Positions 37,869-48,145 of a stretch of 64,000 bases of DNA are shown here, piece after piece (positions within the stretch are counted from its first letter, which is position 1; each line of letters begins with the position of its first letter). Under the pieces are notes generated by a model that saw only the letters and a program-made list of their open reading frames with translations, was not told the origin of the DNA and did no database searches. The stretch is from assembly GCA_944326235.1 (NCBI GenBank), contig CALVDH010000007.1:1-64000 (forward strand), written 5' to 3'. Made by a program: the position numbers and the translations under genes. The DNA comes from an uncultured Bacteroidales bacterium (lineage in GTDB: Bacteria; Bacteroidota; Bacteroidia; Bacteroidales; UBA932).

Positions 37869-37937
37869 TAATAGGTTTAGGTTTTAGTACACAAGGAAGG
37901 GGTACCTATTGTAGCAGAGGGGTGCCTCTTTTTTTTA
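37869..37937 (+). terminator. Stacked hairpins with T-tract after the lolE-like gene
   Basis: AATAGGT (37870-37876) pairs with ACCTATT (37904-37910), followed by AGAGG-GGTG-CCTCT (37916-37929) and eight T. It reads as a terminator with an extra upstream stem. A short independent RNA is possible, but no clear -7 box was found. Confidence 0.5.
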
Positions 37938-37961
37938 TGCCCTTTTGGACAGATATACAGA

Positions 37962-37998
37962 AAAGGCCGGTCAGGAACGCATATCCCGACCGGCCTTT
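37962..37998. terminator. Bidirectional terminator between convergent genes
   Basis: AAAGGCCGGTC (37962-37972) pairs perfectly with GACCGGCCTTT (37988-37998), an 11-bp stem. The A/T ends suit the convergent gene ending at 38022 as well. Confidence 0.8.
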
Positions 37999-38021
37999 CA
38001 GTTACCTGTAACAGCCAGGGC

Positions 38022-41000
38022 CTACTTATCGGCCGCCAGTTCTTTCAGTATCTCCTCGATGGCTGTATCGAGCTGAGGATCGCGGCCGTACATGCGGTCT
38101 GTAAAGGTGTTGCGCACGTAGATGTCCGGAGCCACACCGGTAGCCTCGAGGTCCTCACCCTTGAGAGAGTAGCATCCCCATGCCGGCAGACGGCTGTAGG
38201 AACCGTCCACGAAGGATACTCCGGAGGTGAAGATAATCCAGCGGTAGGTCTCCGTACCCACGATCTTGGCGATACCGAGGGTCTTGATACCGTTGGAAGT
38301 CACCTCGGCGTCACTGAGGCTGCGCTCGTTGACAAGCACTACGATAGGCTTGTCGGCAGGGGTGACATTGGGATGGGAGTTGGGCTCGAAATCCCTGTAG
38401 CTCCAGCGGAAATGCTCCTGCTGGCGGAGGAAGTCGAGTACCTCGTGATGCACGTTGCCGCCGTTGTTGTAGCGCAGGTCCAGAATCAGGGCGTCACGGT
38501 TCACGGCATCGGTGTGCATCTGCATCAGGAACGGATAGAGCGAGGCATCGGTCATGTCCCTCAGATGGATGTATGCCACGCGGCCGTCGGTCTGCTCGTC
38601 CACCATGGCGCGGCGCTGGTCCTCCCACTCGGTGTACAGCATGTTCTTCACCTCTCCGTAGGAAATCGTATGCAGCTTCACGTCGAAGTCCTTGCCTCCG
38701 CGCTCGAAGGTCATCAGCACCTCTTCCTGAGGCACTGCCGAGGCCAGGTAGCTCTCCCTGTTGGCCGAAGCGTCCACCTTCACGCCTCCGACAGCCACGA
38801 GGCGGTCGCCGGGACGGATGTCGATGTCCACGCTGTTGGCCGGAGCATCGGTCAGGATACGGTCGATAACGTAGGGATCCTCATTGCTCCAGATGATACC
38901 GGTTTCGGCTGATGAGGTGCGGATTTTGGGAGTATTCTCCTCTGCTCCGGAAGAAGTGAAGCGCAGGTGCGAGGAGTTCAGCTCGCCGAGCATATCGTTG
39001 AACAGGGTACGCAGATGCTCCCGGCTCCTGACGTAGGGCAGCAGCGAGGCATAGTAGTCCCTCTTGGCCTTCCAGTCGGTGCCGTGGAAGCTGACATCGT
39101 AGAAGTTCTGGTCCAGCACGGCCCAGCCCTCGTAGAATATCTGGCGGAACTCGTCGTCCAGGTCCTTCTCCACATCCTGCGAAATGGAGACCTTGTCGGC
39201 ATTGCTGCGGCTGAGATTGATCTTGTAGATGTCGCCTCCGCTGATATAGTAAGGAGCCTCGTCAGAGCAGGTAAAATATCCCCACCGGCCTGTAATGCCC
39301 TTTATCTCTGCCGGTTCAGCCTCAGGGTCGGATATCTTCAGGGCCTTCACCGCTCCTGAGAGGGTGTACAGCAGCCATGAGTCCTCTCCGTCGCGGAAAG
39401 CATAGGGCGAATATCCGTTCTCAGGCATCTCCTCCAGGCGGCGGAACACCTCCTTGTAGTCAATGGTCATCTCCGAGGCAGTGCTGTCCCCGGCGCCCAC
39501 CTCTGCAAAAAGCTCATCATAGACATCAGAGGCAAAGGGCTCCTGGTCGTAGCGCTGAAGCGGCAGACGGTAGAGCTGACCTCGCATGCCTCCGCGGGGG
39601 AAGGACGAGCCGTAGATATTGGCAGTAAGGTAGAGGTTCTTCCCGTCAGGGGAGAATACCGGCGCTCCCTCGGAGGAAGCGGAGTTGGTAAGGTTGTGCA
39701 GGCTCTTGTCCTTGAAGGAATAGATGAAGATATCCCCCTCGAAGAGGTTCATGCCCTCGAAGGCCAGGTAGGCGTCATCGAAGGAGAAATTCATCCTATA
39801 GCTCCGGAACGACCAGAACTGGGAGTCGGCGATCTTGCGGGCCTTGTCCTTGGCCACGTCGAGCACCATCACTTCGCGGCTGCCGCTGATGAAGGCTATC
39901 TTGTCACCCTTATGGGAACGGGTGAGGGACTGGATGTTGGCCTCGGCCCGGTAGACCTGCTTCTCGGCGGATGAGCCGTCGGCTCCGATCTTGAAGAGGT
40001 TGACATAGCCCTTGTCGGTGCGGGAGTAGTAGAGTGTCCTGTTGTCAGCCCATACTATCTCGTCCACGCGCTCGTCGACAGGTGTGGGCAGAAGCTTGAG
40101 GTACTTGCCTTCTGCATCGGAGACGTAGAGCAGGCCGCGGACGGACAGCGCCAGCTTCTTGCCGTCCGGAGAGACGGCCACGAAAGCGGGCTTCTGGTCC
40201 TTGAAGGAGCGGCGCATCTCGGTGTCGTTGTCGGCTACGGTGATCTGCGGCTCGGTAACCTTGCCGGTGGCGGGGTCGAGGCAGGTAATCTTGTAGTCCA
40301 GCAGGAATACTATTCGCGAGCCGTCGTCACTGATGGAAGGGTACTGCACCGACTGACGGAACTTAGTGAGCTGCTTGGGCTCGCCTCCGGGTACGTACTT
40401 GGCTATGTTGGCCTCCTGGTTGAACTGGTCAGTCACGTAGTAGAGGTTGCCGCTGCGGTCCACCATCGGCCAGGTGTCCTTGCCCTCCCAGGAGGTAAGC
40501 AGACGGTACTCTGAAGTAGCGGGATTCCAAGCAGCGATATCAGCGTTGTGATCGCCGACATAGCGCTTGCGGGTGGGATAGTTGATGCTCTCGCCGGACT
40601 CGTTGAAGTAGAGCTCGCCGGTGGCGGGGTTTTCGACTATGTTGCTGATAGTGTTGAAATACCCCTCGAAGAGCTTCTTGGGAGTGCCGCCGTCCACACC
40701 CACGGAATAGGCGGTACGGCCGTTGGAGCGGTTGCTCTCGAAATAGACGGTCTTCGAGTCCGCGGACCAGCCGACAGGATAGTCGTTGGCCTCGTGCCAG
40801 GTCAGGCGGGTCACCTCGCCGCCCCCTACGGGGACGATGAAGACATCATTGTTGCCGTTGATGTCGGAGGAAAATGCGAGCAGTCTGCCGTCGGGAGAGA
40901 CTACGGGGTAATTCTCATTGCCCCCGAGAGATACCAGGCGCATAGCAGTACCTCCGTCCGCACCGACCCGGAAGATGTCGCCGTCGTAGGAAAAATATAT

Positions 41001-41126
41001 GTCCTTCCCGTCAGGAGAGAGAGAAGGATAATAAGGGAAGTGAAGGGTCTCCGCCGGGACAGGCGAGGCACTCGCCGAGATGGCGGCCAGCGGCAGGAGA
41101 GACAGTAACAGGTTGATCTTTCTCAT
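38022..41126 (-). CDS. Secreted tricorn-like S41 peptidase with beta-propeller
   Basis: A 1034-residue tricorn homologue with a signal peptide (cleavage after ASA). The N-terminal half is two propellers of PD40/WD40-like repeats, each with SPDGK or similar (YPSLSPDGKDIYFS, YPVVSPDGRLLAFS, APVFSPDGKNLYLT). A tricorn-core helical region follows near 655-700, then a PDZ domain near 745-830. The S41 protease domain has RDALILDLRYNNGGN and the presumed nucleophile Ser in ERSLSDAEV near 960. Likely periplasmic peptide degradation. It is divergently transcribed from the sigma-factor operon. Confidence 0.9.
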   Translation of the reverse strand: MRKINLLLSLLPLAAISASASPVPAETLHFPYYPSLSPDGKDIYFSYDGDIFRVGADGGTAMRLVSLGGNENYPVVSPDGRLLAFSSDINGNNDVFIVPVGGGEVTRLTWHEANDYPVGWSADSKTVYFESNRSNGRTAYSVGVDGGTPKKLFEGYFNTISNIVENPATGELYFNESGESINYPTRKRYVGDHNADIAAWNPATSEYRLLTSWEGKDTWPMVDRSGNLYYVTDQFNQEANIAKYVPGGEPKQLTKFRQSVQYPSISDDGSRIVFLLDYKITCLDPATGKVTEPQITVADNDTEMRRSFKDQKPAFVAVSPDGKKLALSVRGLLYVSDAEGKYLKLLPTPVDERVDEIVWADNRTLYYSRTDKGYVNLFKIGADGSSAEKQVYRAEANIQSLTRSHKGDKIAFISGSREVMVLDVAKDKARKIADSQFWSFRSYRMNFSFDDAYLAFEGMNLFEGDIFIYSFKDKSLHNLTNSASSEGAPVFSPDGKNLYLTANIYGSSFPRGGMRGQLYRLPLQRYDQEPFASDVYDELFAEVGAGDSTASEMTIDYKEVFRRLEEMPENGYSPYAFRDGEDSWLLYTLSGAVKALKISDPEAEPAEIKGITGRWGYFTCSDEAPYYISGGDIYKINLSRSNADKVSISQDVEKDLDDEFRQIFYEGWAVLDQNFYDVSFHGTDWKAKRDYYASLLPYVRSREHLRTLFNDMLGELNSSHLRFTSSGAEENTPKIRTSSAETGIIWSNEDPYVIDRILTDAPANSVDIDIRPGDRLVAVGGVKVDASANRESYLASAVPQEEVLMTFERGGKDFDVKLHTISYGEVKNMLYTEWEDQRRAMVDEQTDGRVAYIHLRDMTDASLYPFLMQMHTDAVNRDALILDLRYNNGGNVHHEVLDFLRQQEHFRWSYRDFEPNSHPNVTPADKPIVVLVNERSLSDAEVTSNGIKTLGIAKIVGTETYRWIIFTSGVSFVDGSYSRLPAWGCYSLKGEDLEATGVAPDIYVRNTFTDRMYGRDPQLDTAIEEILKELAADK

Positions 41127-41192
41127 TGGTCACAATTTTAAATTTGAGTTACCACAAATTTAAGCAGAGTTTTCAATTTTAGAACCGGAAAA

Positions 41193-41223
41193 TTGACTTT
41201 TGTCCCGCTCGTGCGTATATTTG
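41193..41223 (+). promoter_or_regulatory. Promoter of the ECF sigma operon
   Basis: TTG (41193-41195), 20 bases, TATATTTG (41216-41223), 20 bases before the ATG at 41244. This looks like a housekeeping promoter rather than an ECF-type autoregulated one. Confidence 0.5.
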
Positions 41224-41243
41224 ACAAAAGACCCGCAAAGAGC

Positions 41244-41783
41244 ATGGACACTCAGGACAATATACAGGCCGCAGCTGCCGGGGACCACCGGGCTTTCGCC
41301 GCCATCGTGGAGCAATACCGGCAGATGGTATGGCGCGTGGCCCTGCGGATGCTCGGCGACCCGGACGAGGCGGAGGATGCGGTACAGGAGACATTCATCC
41401 GGGCTTGGAAGGCCCTCCCGGGCTTCGACCGGCGCTACAGCCCCGCCACCTGGCTCGGGACCATTGCCGCCCGCCTGTGCTGCGACATCCTGCGGAAGCG
41501 CTCCGCTCACAGGAGGTTCGAGGCGGATGCCGCCCGGGCCAATGCTCAGGAGCGGGCGGCTGACCCGGAAAGCGGAAGCATCGCCCGGGAACTCGAGGCC
41601 CGGCTCCTGCGGGTAACCCGGACACTCTCCCCGATGCAGCGGACCGTCTTCATCCTCAACGAGATAGAGCAGTTGCCCTTCGAGGAGGTCCGCAGAGCCA
41701 CCGGCTGGAGCGCAGTGCAGCTCAAGAGCAACCTCTACCTCGCCCGGCAGAAGGTCCGGAAGGCCCTCGAAAAAGAATTGTAA
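41244..41783 (+). CDS. ECF-type RNA polymerase sigma factor
   Basis: A 179-residue sigma-70 family protein with region 2 at about 10-80 (FAAIVEQYRQMVWRVALRML, then DAEDAVQETFIRAWK read as EAEDAVQETFIRAW). Region 4 is at about 120-172 (LSPMQRTVFILNEIEQLPFE with the HTH helix WSAVQLKSNLYLARQKV). The start at 41244 follows the -7 box; an in-frame start at 41193 would lie upstream of it. It is 19 bases ahead of a small membrane protein that is a probable anti-sigma factor, with a lipoprotein third in the operon. Confidence 0.9.
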   Translation: MDTQDNIQAAAAGDHRAFAAIVEQYRQMVWRVALRMLGDPDEAEDAVQETFIRAWKALPGFDRRYSPATWLGTIAARLCCDILRKRSAHRRFEADAARANAQERAADPESGSIARELEARLLRVTRTLSPMQRTVFILNEIEQLPFEEVRRATGWSAVQLKSNLYLARQKVRKALEKEL

Positions 41784-41802
41784 ACAGAAAAATACCGCAG
41801 TT

Positions 41803-42192
41803 ATGGACAAATACAGACAATTCATAGAAGATATGCGCCGCTCCCGGCCGCAGATGCCTCATCCGGAGGAGGTCACCGCACGGATAGCGGAACACACAGG
41901 AGCAATGCCGCAGGACACTACTGCACGACCCGCCCCGCTCCGCACAGGCCGCATCCGCCTCGCTGCGGCCCTCACCGGAATTGCCGCAGCTGCCTCGCTG
42001 GTATTGACCCTGTCGCAGGCCCTCTCTTCCGAAGGAACTGAGGGAATGACAGACGTCTGCACCATCTCCGCCGCAGTTGCTGGCAGACACAGTATTGACA
42101 GATACCGCGAACTACAGGTACAGGCTCGACGCTATTCCGCAGCCAAGGCCCGCACCCTAAAAATCTACCGCCATGAAAACATTGAAAATTAG
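41803..42192 (+). CDS. Probable anti-sigma factor, small membrane protein
   Basis: A 129-residue protein: a cytoplasmic N-terminal part (about 1-50, MDKYRQFIEDMRRSRPQMPH), one membrane helix (about 54-74, LAAALTGIAAAASLVLTL), and a short periplasmic tail. Size, topology and position directly after an ECF sigma gene fit an anti-sigma factor, but no zinc-binding ASD motif (HxxxCxxC) is present. It overlaps the next gene by 20 bases. Assignment is from context. Confidence 0.6.
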   Translation: MDKYRQFIEDMRRSRPQMPHPEEVTARIAEHTGAMPQDTTARPAPLRTGRIRLAAALTGIAAAASLVLTLSQALSSEGTEGMTDVCTISAAVAGRHSIDRYRELQVQARRYSAAKARTLKIYRHENIEN

Positions 42193-43258
42193 CATTTCTC
42201 TAATCATCTCAGCACTGCTCACCACTTCCTGCGTCACCTGGTACACAGTGGCCCCGGAGATTCATCCTGACGGAAGCATGACCATGAGCATATATGCGGA
42301 AGCCGACTCCGCCTGCATAGCCGGAGACCGTTCCAGCCATCCCTTCCTCTTCGCACCCGACGGGAGTTGGAGCCTCGAGCCCCTGCCCGGGAACCGGACA
42401 TTCCGCTTCCTCAACGACTCTATAACGCACAACTACGTTGCCCGCCGGGAATTTGCCCGTAGTGACACCGCCGCCCGCATGGTACCCGCCTCCGAGGAGG
42501 TGGCCGGACTGCCCTACCTACGCGGACACGAGAACTGGAGCCGCCGCTGGGGACTGTTCTTCCACACCTACAGTTACTCCTGCCGATTCCCCGGTATAGC
42601 CGGACAGATGCCCGTCGCCCCGGAAGAGTGCATGAACCCCCAAACGATACACCGTTGGTTCGGAGACCGGGACAGCCGCTACGACGGGATGAACGGAGCC
42701 GAGATTTACGACGGAGTGCTCAGCCCCGCCTCCGAGGAGTACTGCAACTGGTTTAATGAGTGCTACTACCGGGAGTATTGCAGGGTCCTCAGCTCCGGCA
42801 CCGGCAAGCGTCTGACACAGCAGCAGGAGATGGATGTGATAGAGAAATTCCGGGAATCCCTCGACTTCTTCGACGGCACCGCAACCGTCAACAGTGCCAG
42901 CGTCATCGAGGCCGCCCGCCTGATGGATACTGTGACTGGCGGCACGGCCTTCTCCGAAGCAGCCGCGGACCATGCCGACCGATGGGCTGAGACGCTCAGC
43001 GCCCGCGAGGAAGAACTGCTCGCCCCCTTCATCTACGCCCTGCGCTACACCGTCACCATGCCGGGCCGCCTGACCTCCGCCAACACGGCACTAATAGATG
43101 AAGGCATCCCTGTCTGGAAAGTGGACGGCTTCCGCCTCCTCGCCGGCGACCTGACCGTTGAGGCCACCTCCCGCCGCGCCAACCCCCTCGGCTTCATCTT
43201 CCTCGGCCTCATCGTTCTGGTCAGTGCAGTCATCTTTTTCCATCCCCGCCGCTACTGA
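42173..43258 (+). CDS. Hypothetical lipoprotein with C-terminal membrane helix
   Basis: A 361-residue protein with an SPII signal (lipobox TTSC, Cys about 20) and a second membrane segment at the very C-terminus (LGFIFLGLIVLVSAVIFF) with a short basic tail HPRRY. It could therefore be tethered at both ends to the inner membrane. I do not recognise the family. The middle is helical with a WNE/Tyr-rich stretch (YCNWFNECYYREYCRVL). Third gene of the ECF sigma operon, hence a plausible sensor or regulator of the anti-sigma factor. Confidence 0.65.
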   Translation: MKTLKISISLIISALLTTSCVTWYTVAPEIHPDGSMTMSIYAEADSACIAGDRSSHPFLFAPDGSWSLEPLPGNRTFRFLNDSITHNYVARREFARSDTAARMVPASEEVAGLPYLRGHENWSRRWGLFFHTYSYSCRFPGIAGQMPVAPEECMNPQTIHRWFGDRDSRYDGMNGAEIYDGVLSPASEEYCNWFNECYYREYCRVLSSGTGKRLTQQQEMDVIEKFRESLDFFDGTATVNSASVIEAARLMDTVTGGTAFSEAAADHADRWAETLSAREEELLAPFIYALRYTVTMPGRLTSANTALIDEGIPVWKVDGFRLLAGDLTVEATSRRANPLGFIFLGLIVLVSAVIFFHPRRY

Positions 43259-43274
43259 CATATACAATCCAATG

Positions 43275-44426
43275 TCACATATTGCGCCAGGAGAGCACTT
43301 CGCCCGAAGAAGTCATGAGCGGAGTCTCTCCGGCGTAGATGACAGAACGCCGGGAAGGTGAGACACCGGAAAGTCCGGCCCAATAGTCAAGTCCATTGAA
43401 ATAGTCGGTGGAGAATGTGGCCCCGGATTTTATCTCGTAGGCATGCTGGCTGTCCCCTGCCGTTACAATCAAGTCCACCTCATGTCCGGCGCTGTCTCTC
43501 CAGAATGAGAGCGCCGGGTCTATGCCGCGATTGAGACTGCGCTTGAGGATTTCATTGACAACCATATTTTCGAACAGGCCTCCTCTGAGATAATGTGTAG
43601 ACACCTGCTCCGGACTCTTAATGTCCAGCAGCGAACAGGCCAGGCCGGTATCGTAGAAATAGAGTTTGGGCGATTTTACCAGTCTCTTGGAAAAATTGCG
43701 GTAATCCGGCCTCAGAAAATATACTATATAGCTCTCCTCCAGCACTGACAGCCATGAGTCCACGGTCGGAGAAGTCACTCCACATTCTACGGCCAATGAT
43801 GATTTGTTCAGTATCTGCCCGATACGTCCTGCACACAGACGGACCAGTTTACGGAACCTCGACAGGTCCTCTATGGCTTTCATCTGCCGTACGTCTTTTT
43901 CCAGATAGGACTTTATGTAACTTGGAAAATAATCCACGGGGTGAATCCCGCGGTCATACAGAGCCGGGTACGAACCATAGAAAATCTCCGCATCGACATT
44001 TTCCGGAAGAATACCTGCCTGCCCCATCTCCTCATGAGACAAGGGCAACAACGTCAACAGCGCCGTCCTGCCTGCCAGAGACTGGTCTATCGCTTCCATC
44101 AACTCAAAATTCTGCGACCCTGTCAGGACATACATTCCCATTTCCCGGGACTTGTCCGCATGGGTCTGCAGATAGGAAAGGATAGACGGAACCCTCTGCA
44201 CCTCGTCAATTATCGTCTTGGAAGGATAGGTATCAATGAATCCTCTCGGGTCCTTTAAGGCAAACTCTCTGTTGTCCAAGTCTTCAAGAGAAACTTGCCT
44301 GAAATCCGGAAATGCCGTCTCAGCAAGAGTTGATTTACCGGACTGCCTTGGCCCTGTGATAGTTACAAATGGAAATTTGACTGCAAGCTGCTGCAATTTA
44401 TCTACCGCTGTTCTTCCTATTTTCAT
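43275..44426 (-). CDS. AAA_14/DUF4143 family ATPase, copy 3
   Basis: A 383-residue member of the same family as the genes at 8462 and 9913. Walker A GPRQSGKS is at about 25-32 and Walker B TIIDEVQRVPS at about 70-80. The sensor-like VLTGSQNFEL follows. The C-terminal nuclease-like pair is EVDLIVT and YEIKSG (about 330-350). It has a consensus promoter overlapped by a 29-base palindrome, with no direct repeats. The 16-base gap to the convergent lipoprotein gene has no terminator. AT-rich relative to neighbours. Confidence 0.88.
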   Translation of the reverse strand: MKIGRTAVDKLQQLAVKFPFVTITGPRQSGKSTLAETAFPDFRQVSLEDLDNREFALKDPRGFIDTYPSKTIIDEVQRVPSILSYLQTHADKSREMGMYVLTGSQNFELMEAIDQSLAGRTALLTLLPLSHEEMGQAGILPENVDAEIFYGSYPALYDRGIHPVDYFPSYIKSYLEKDVRQMKAIEDLSRFRKLVRLCAGRIGQILNKSSLAVECGVTSPTVDSWLSVLEESYIVYFLRPDYRNFSKRLVKSPKLYFYDTGLACSLLDIKSPEQVSTHYLRGGLFENMVVNEILKRSLNRGIDPALSFWRDSAGHEVDLIVTAGDSQHAYEIKSGATFSTDYFNGLDYWAGLSGVSPSRRSVIYAGETPLMTSSGEVLSWRNM

Positions 44427-44442
44427 TTTGCATCATTTTTTT

Positions 44443-44474
44443 GCAAATTTAAAATTAAATCTTAAATCTGCAAA
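44443..44474 (-). promoter_or_regulatory. Consensus promoter and overlapping palindrome of DUF4143 gene 3
   Basis: On the minus strand TTTG (44474-44471), 19 bases, TAAATTTG (44451-44444): an exact Bacteroidetes promoter. The 29-base inverted repeat 44443-44471 (arms GCAAATTTAAAATT and AATCTTAAATCTGC, two mismatches) covers the spacer and -7 box, as expected of a repressor operator. Confidence 0.65.
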
Positions 44475-44512
44475 AAAACTGCCGCAACCATCAGTCAGGA
44501 TGATTGCGGCAG
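44472..44512 (-). terminator. Terminator of groES-groEL
   Basis: On the minus strand a stem of CTGCCGCAA with TTGCGGCAG (44504-44512 with 44479-44487), extended inside with one mismatch, is followed by seven T (44478-44472). The T-tract also supplies part of the -33 box of DUF4143 gene 3. Confidence 0.85.
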
Positions 44513-44546
44513 CCTTGTCTCAAAATATGGGAGTGCCGTCAGCTGA

Positions 44547-46187
<1,641 letters not shown>

Positions 46188-46211
46188 TTAAAAGTTAAAC
46201 ACTACACAGAA

Positions 46212-46481
46212 TTAAAGAACTGCCAGCACGTCCGACTGACGCATCATCAGATAGTCCTTGCCGTCAACGGTGATCTCAGTTCCGGAATACTTTCCGTAGA
46301 GAACGGTGTCACCCACTTTCAGTTCCATGGGCTCATCCTTCTTGCCGCTGCCTACAGCGATTACCTTACCCTGCTGGGGTTTCTCTTTTGCTGTCTCAGG
46401 AATATAGATTCCGCTTGCTGTCTTGGTCTCAGCTTCTTTGGGCTCTACGAGCACTCTGTCTGCTAAAGGTCTAATGTTCAT
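46212..46481 (-). CDS. groES: Co-chaperonin GroES
   Basis: Heptameric lid of GroEL. 89 residues, with [21 protein letters not shown] leading into the mobile loop (quoted partly: [19 protein letters not shown]), GKVIAVGSG and [15 protein letters not shown]. First gene of groES-groEL. No CIRCE element (TTAGCACTC-N9-GAGTGCTAA) was found upstream; instead there is a sigma-54-like site at 46526-46540. Confidence 0.97.
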   Translation of the reverse strand: MNIRPLADRVLVEPKEAETKTASGIYIPETAKEKPQQGKVIAVGSGKKDEPMELKVGDTVLYGKYSGTEITVDGKDYLMMRQSDVLAVL

Positions 46482-46525
46482 ATCTTTTAATTTTTAGTTG
46501 TTTTCAAACTGCACAGACACCTAAA

Positions 46526-46540
46526 ACAAATTAAGTGCCA
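46526..46540 (-). promoter_or_regulatory. Sigma-54-like -24/-12 site upstream of groES
   Basis: Minus strand TGGCACTTAATTTGT: the -24 element TGGCAC is exact, spacing is five, and the -12 element is TTGT instead of TTGC. The start would fall about 30 bases before the groES ATG. An alternative reading is a weak -7 box (TAATTTG) within the same bases. Confidence 0.4.
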
Positions 46541-46566
46541 CTCCGCACACTCTGCCAAAATGTCAC

Positions 46567-46597
46567 TTTGCCATGTGGACGACTTTGCGTATCTTTG
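46567..46597 (+). promoter_or_regulatory. Promoter of the Fic gene
   Basis: TTTG (46567-46570), exactly 19 bases, TATCTTTG (46590-46597), ten bases before the ATG at 46608: a consensus match with a very short leader. Confidence 0.65.
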
Positions 46598-46607
46598 CTC
46601 TGCTATT

Positions 46608-47708
46608 ATGATAACGGACTTTGAGGAATATATAAGGCAGGGTGAGCCGTCGAGGGCGGAGCGGGCGCAGGCATGGCGCACGGCCATCGGACTTCAGGAC
46701 GTGGACGGACTGAAGCCCTCGGCGTACCTTATAGATACCGCACGCGAGCATATCGAGGGAGACATCTCGCTCCGGGAAGTACGGCAGCGCATTGAGTCCT
46801 ACTACGAGAGCCGCACAGCAAGGGAAGACACCGGCAGTGATGAACGTACCAAAGAGGCCGACACAGTCTCTTACAGAATCACCGAACTTCTCACAGAACA
46901 GGCATTTTCCATGACTCCGGCTGAACTCATCCGTATCCATCGATACCTTTTCACAGGCATTTACAAATTCGCCGGCCGCATCCGGGACTATAACATCACC
47001 AAAAAGGAATGGGTATTGGACGGAGGTACAGTAATATATGCCGGTGCCGGCCTGATAACCGAGACCCTGGAATACGACATCTCTACTGAAAGGAATTTTT
47101 CATACGAGGGACTGACAGCAGATGAGGCTGTGCGGCATATTGCAAGATTTATATCCAATCTTTGGCAGGTGCATCCTTTTGGAGAAGGCAACACCCGCAC
47201 AACTGCGGTATTCCTGATAAAATATCTCCGCAGTTTCGGGTTCAATGTAGGAAACGATACTTTCGAAAGGCACTCATGGTTTTTCAGGAACGCCCTTGTC
47301 AGGGCCAATTACAATGACCTGAAAAACGGAATAACAGCCACCACAGAGCCGCTGGAAAGATTTTTGCGCCATCTCCTTCTGAACGAAGAGGCCGACTTGC
47401 GGAACAGGACCCTGCATATAAAAGCGGACGGATTAACGGTCCGGAATGAACCTTTAAAACACGATTTAAAGGTTCAAAATGAACCTTTAAATAATCTGAC
47501 CGGAAAGGCATCCTTGACAGAAATAGCTGTCCTACAACTTATAGCGAAGAATCCATCTGTCAAGATTGAAGAGATGGCGGCCAATACTAAAAAGTCGAGG
47601 AGCACGATAAAACGGGCCATTGACCGGCTCAGGGAGAAAGGTATCATAGAAAGGACAGGCGCAAAGAAAAACGGATCCTGGAAAATATTGAACGGCAATG
47701 AACACTGA
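46608..47708 (+). CDS. Fic family protein with C-terminal winged helix
   Basis: A 366-residue protein. The Fic domain spans roughly 60-270 with the core motif HPFGEGNTRTTA (His about 189). Most Fic enzymes use HxFx(D/E)GNxRxxR to transfer AMP or another nucleotide to proteins; here the final Arg is Ala, which may alter ATP handling. A linker with repeated NEPL(K/N) (about 279-300) leads to a winged helix (about 305-362, ending GSWKI) that should bind DNA. The start at 46608 follows the -7 box; 46560 lies upstream of it. It overlaps tadA by 11 bases. No small antitoxin gene is adjacent. Confidence 0.88.
   Translation: MITDFEEYIRQGEPSRAERAQAWRTAIGLQDVDGLKPSAYLIDTAREHIEGDISLREVRQRIESYYESRTAREDTGSDERTKEADTVSYRITELLTEQAFSMTPAELIRIHRYLFTGIYKFAGRIRDYNITKKEWVLDGGTVIYAGAGLITETLEYDISTERNFSYEGLTADEAVRHIARFISNLWQVHPFGEGNTRTTAVFLIKYLRSFGFNVGNDTFERHSWFFRNALVRANYNDLKNGITATTEPLERFLRHLLLNEEADLRNRTLHIKADGLTVRNEPLKHDLKVQNEPLNNLTGKASLTEIAVLQLIAKNPSVKIEEMAANTKKSRSTIKRAIDRLREKGIIERTGAKKNGSWKILNGNEH
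47445..47491. repeat. Operator-like repeat inside the Fic linker
   Basis: AATGAACCTTTAAA occurs at 47445-47458 and 47478-47491, 33 bases apart. An inverted copy TTTAAAGGTTC lies between them (47465-47475). The first pair makes an 11-bp perfect hairpin with a six-base spacer. It encodes repeated NEPL in the protein. Confidence 0.8.
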
Positions 47709-48138
47709 GCACGAGAAATACATGCGCGAGGCCCTGAAGGAAGCGCGGAGGGCCGAGGCCGAGGGGGAGATCCCCATCGGAGCGGTAGTGGTGTGCGAGG
47801 GGCGGATCATCGCCCGGGCGCACAACCAGACGGAGACCCTCCACGACCCCACGGCCCACGCCGAGATGCTGGCCATGACGGCCGCCACCGCCTACATCGG
47901 AGGCAAGTACCTCCCGGAATGTACCCTCTACGTCACTGTCGAGCCCTGCCCGATGTGCGCCGCCGCGATGGCCTGGACCCAGGTCGGAGCGGTAGTCTAC
48001 GGTGCACCCGACCCAAAGCGCGGCTACACCCTCTTCTCCCCTTCCCTCCTCCATCCGAGGACGAAGGTCTGCAACGGAGTGCTGTCAGAAGAGTGCAGCG
48101 CCATTATGACAGAATTTTTCAAAAAGATAAGACGCTGA
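47698..48138 (+). CDS. tadA: tRNA-specific adenosine deaminase
   Basis: Deaminates A34 of tRNA-Arg(ACG) to inosine, an essential wobble edit. At 146 residues it has the cytidine-deaminase-fold zinc site, HAE (54-56, with the proton-shuttling Glu) and PCPMC (83-87). The N-terminal YMREALKEARRAEAEGEIPI (shortened here) is typical. It starts inside the Fic gene, so the two are translationally coupled, although their functions are unrelated. Confidence 0.95.
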   Translation: MNTEHEKYMREALKEARRAEAEGEIPIGAVVVCEGRIIARAHNQTETLHDPTAHAEMLAMTAATAYIGGKYLPECTLYVTVEPCPMCAAAMAWTQVGAVVYGAPDPKRGYTLFSPSLLHPRTKVCNGVLSEECSAIMTEFFKKIRR

Positions 48139-48145
48139 CCGGACA

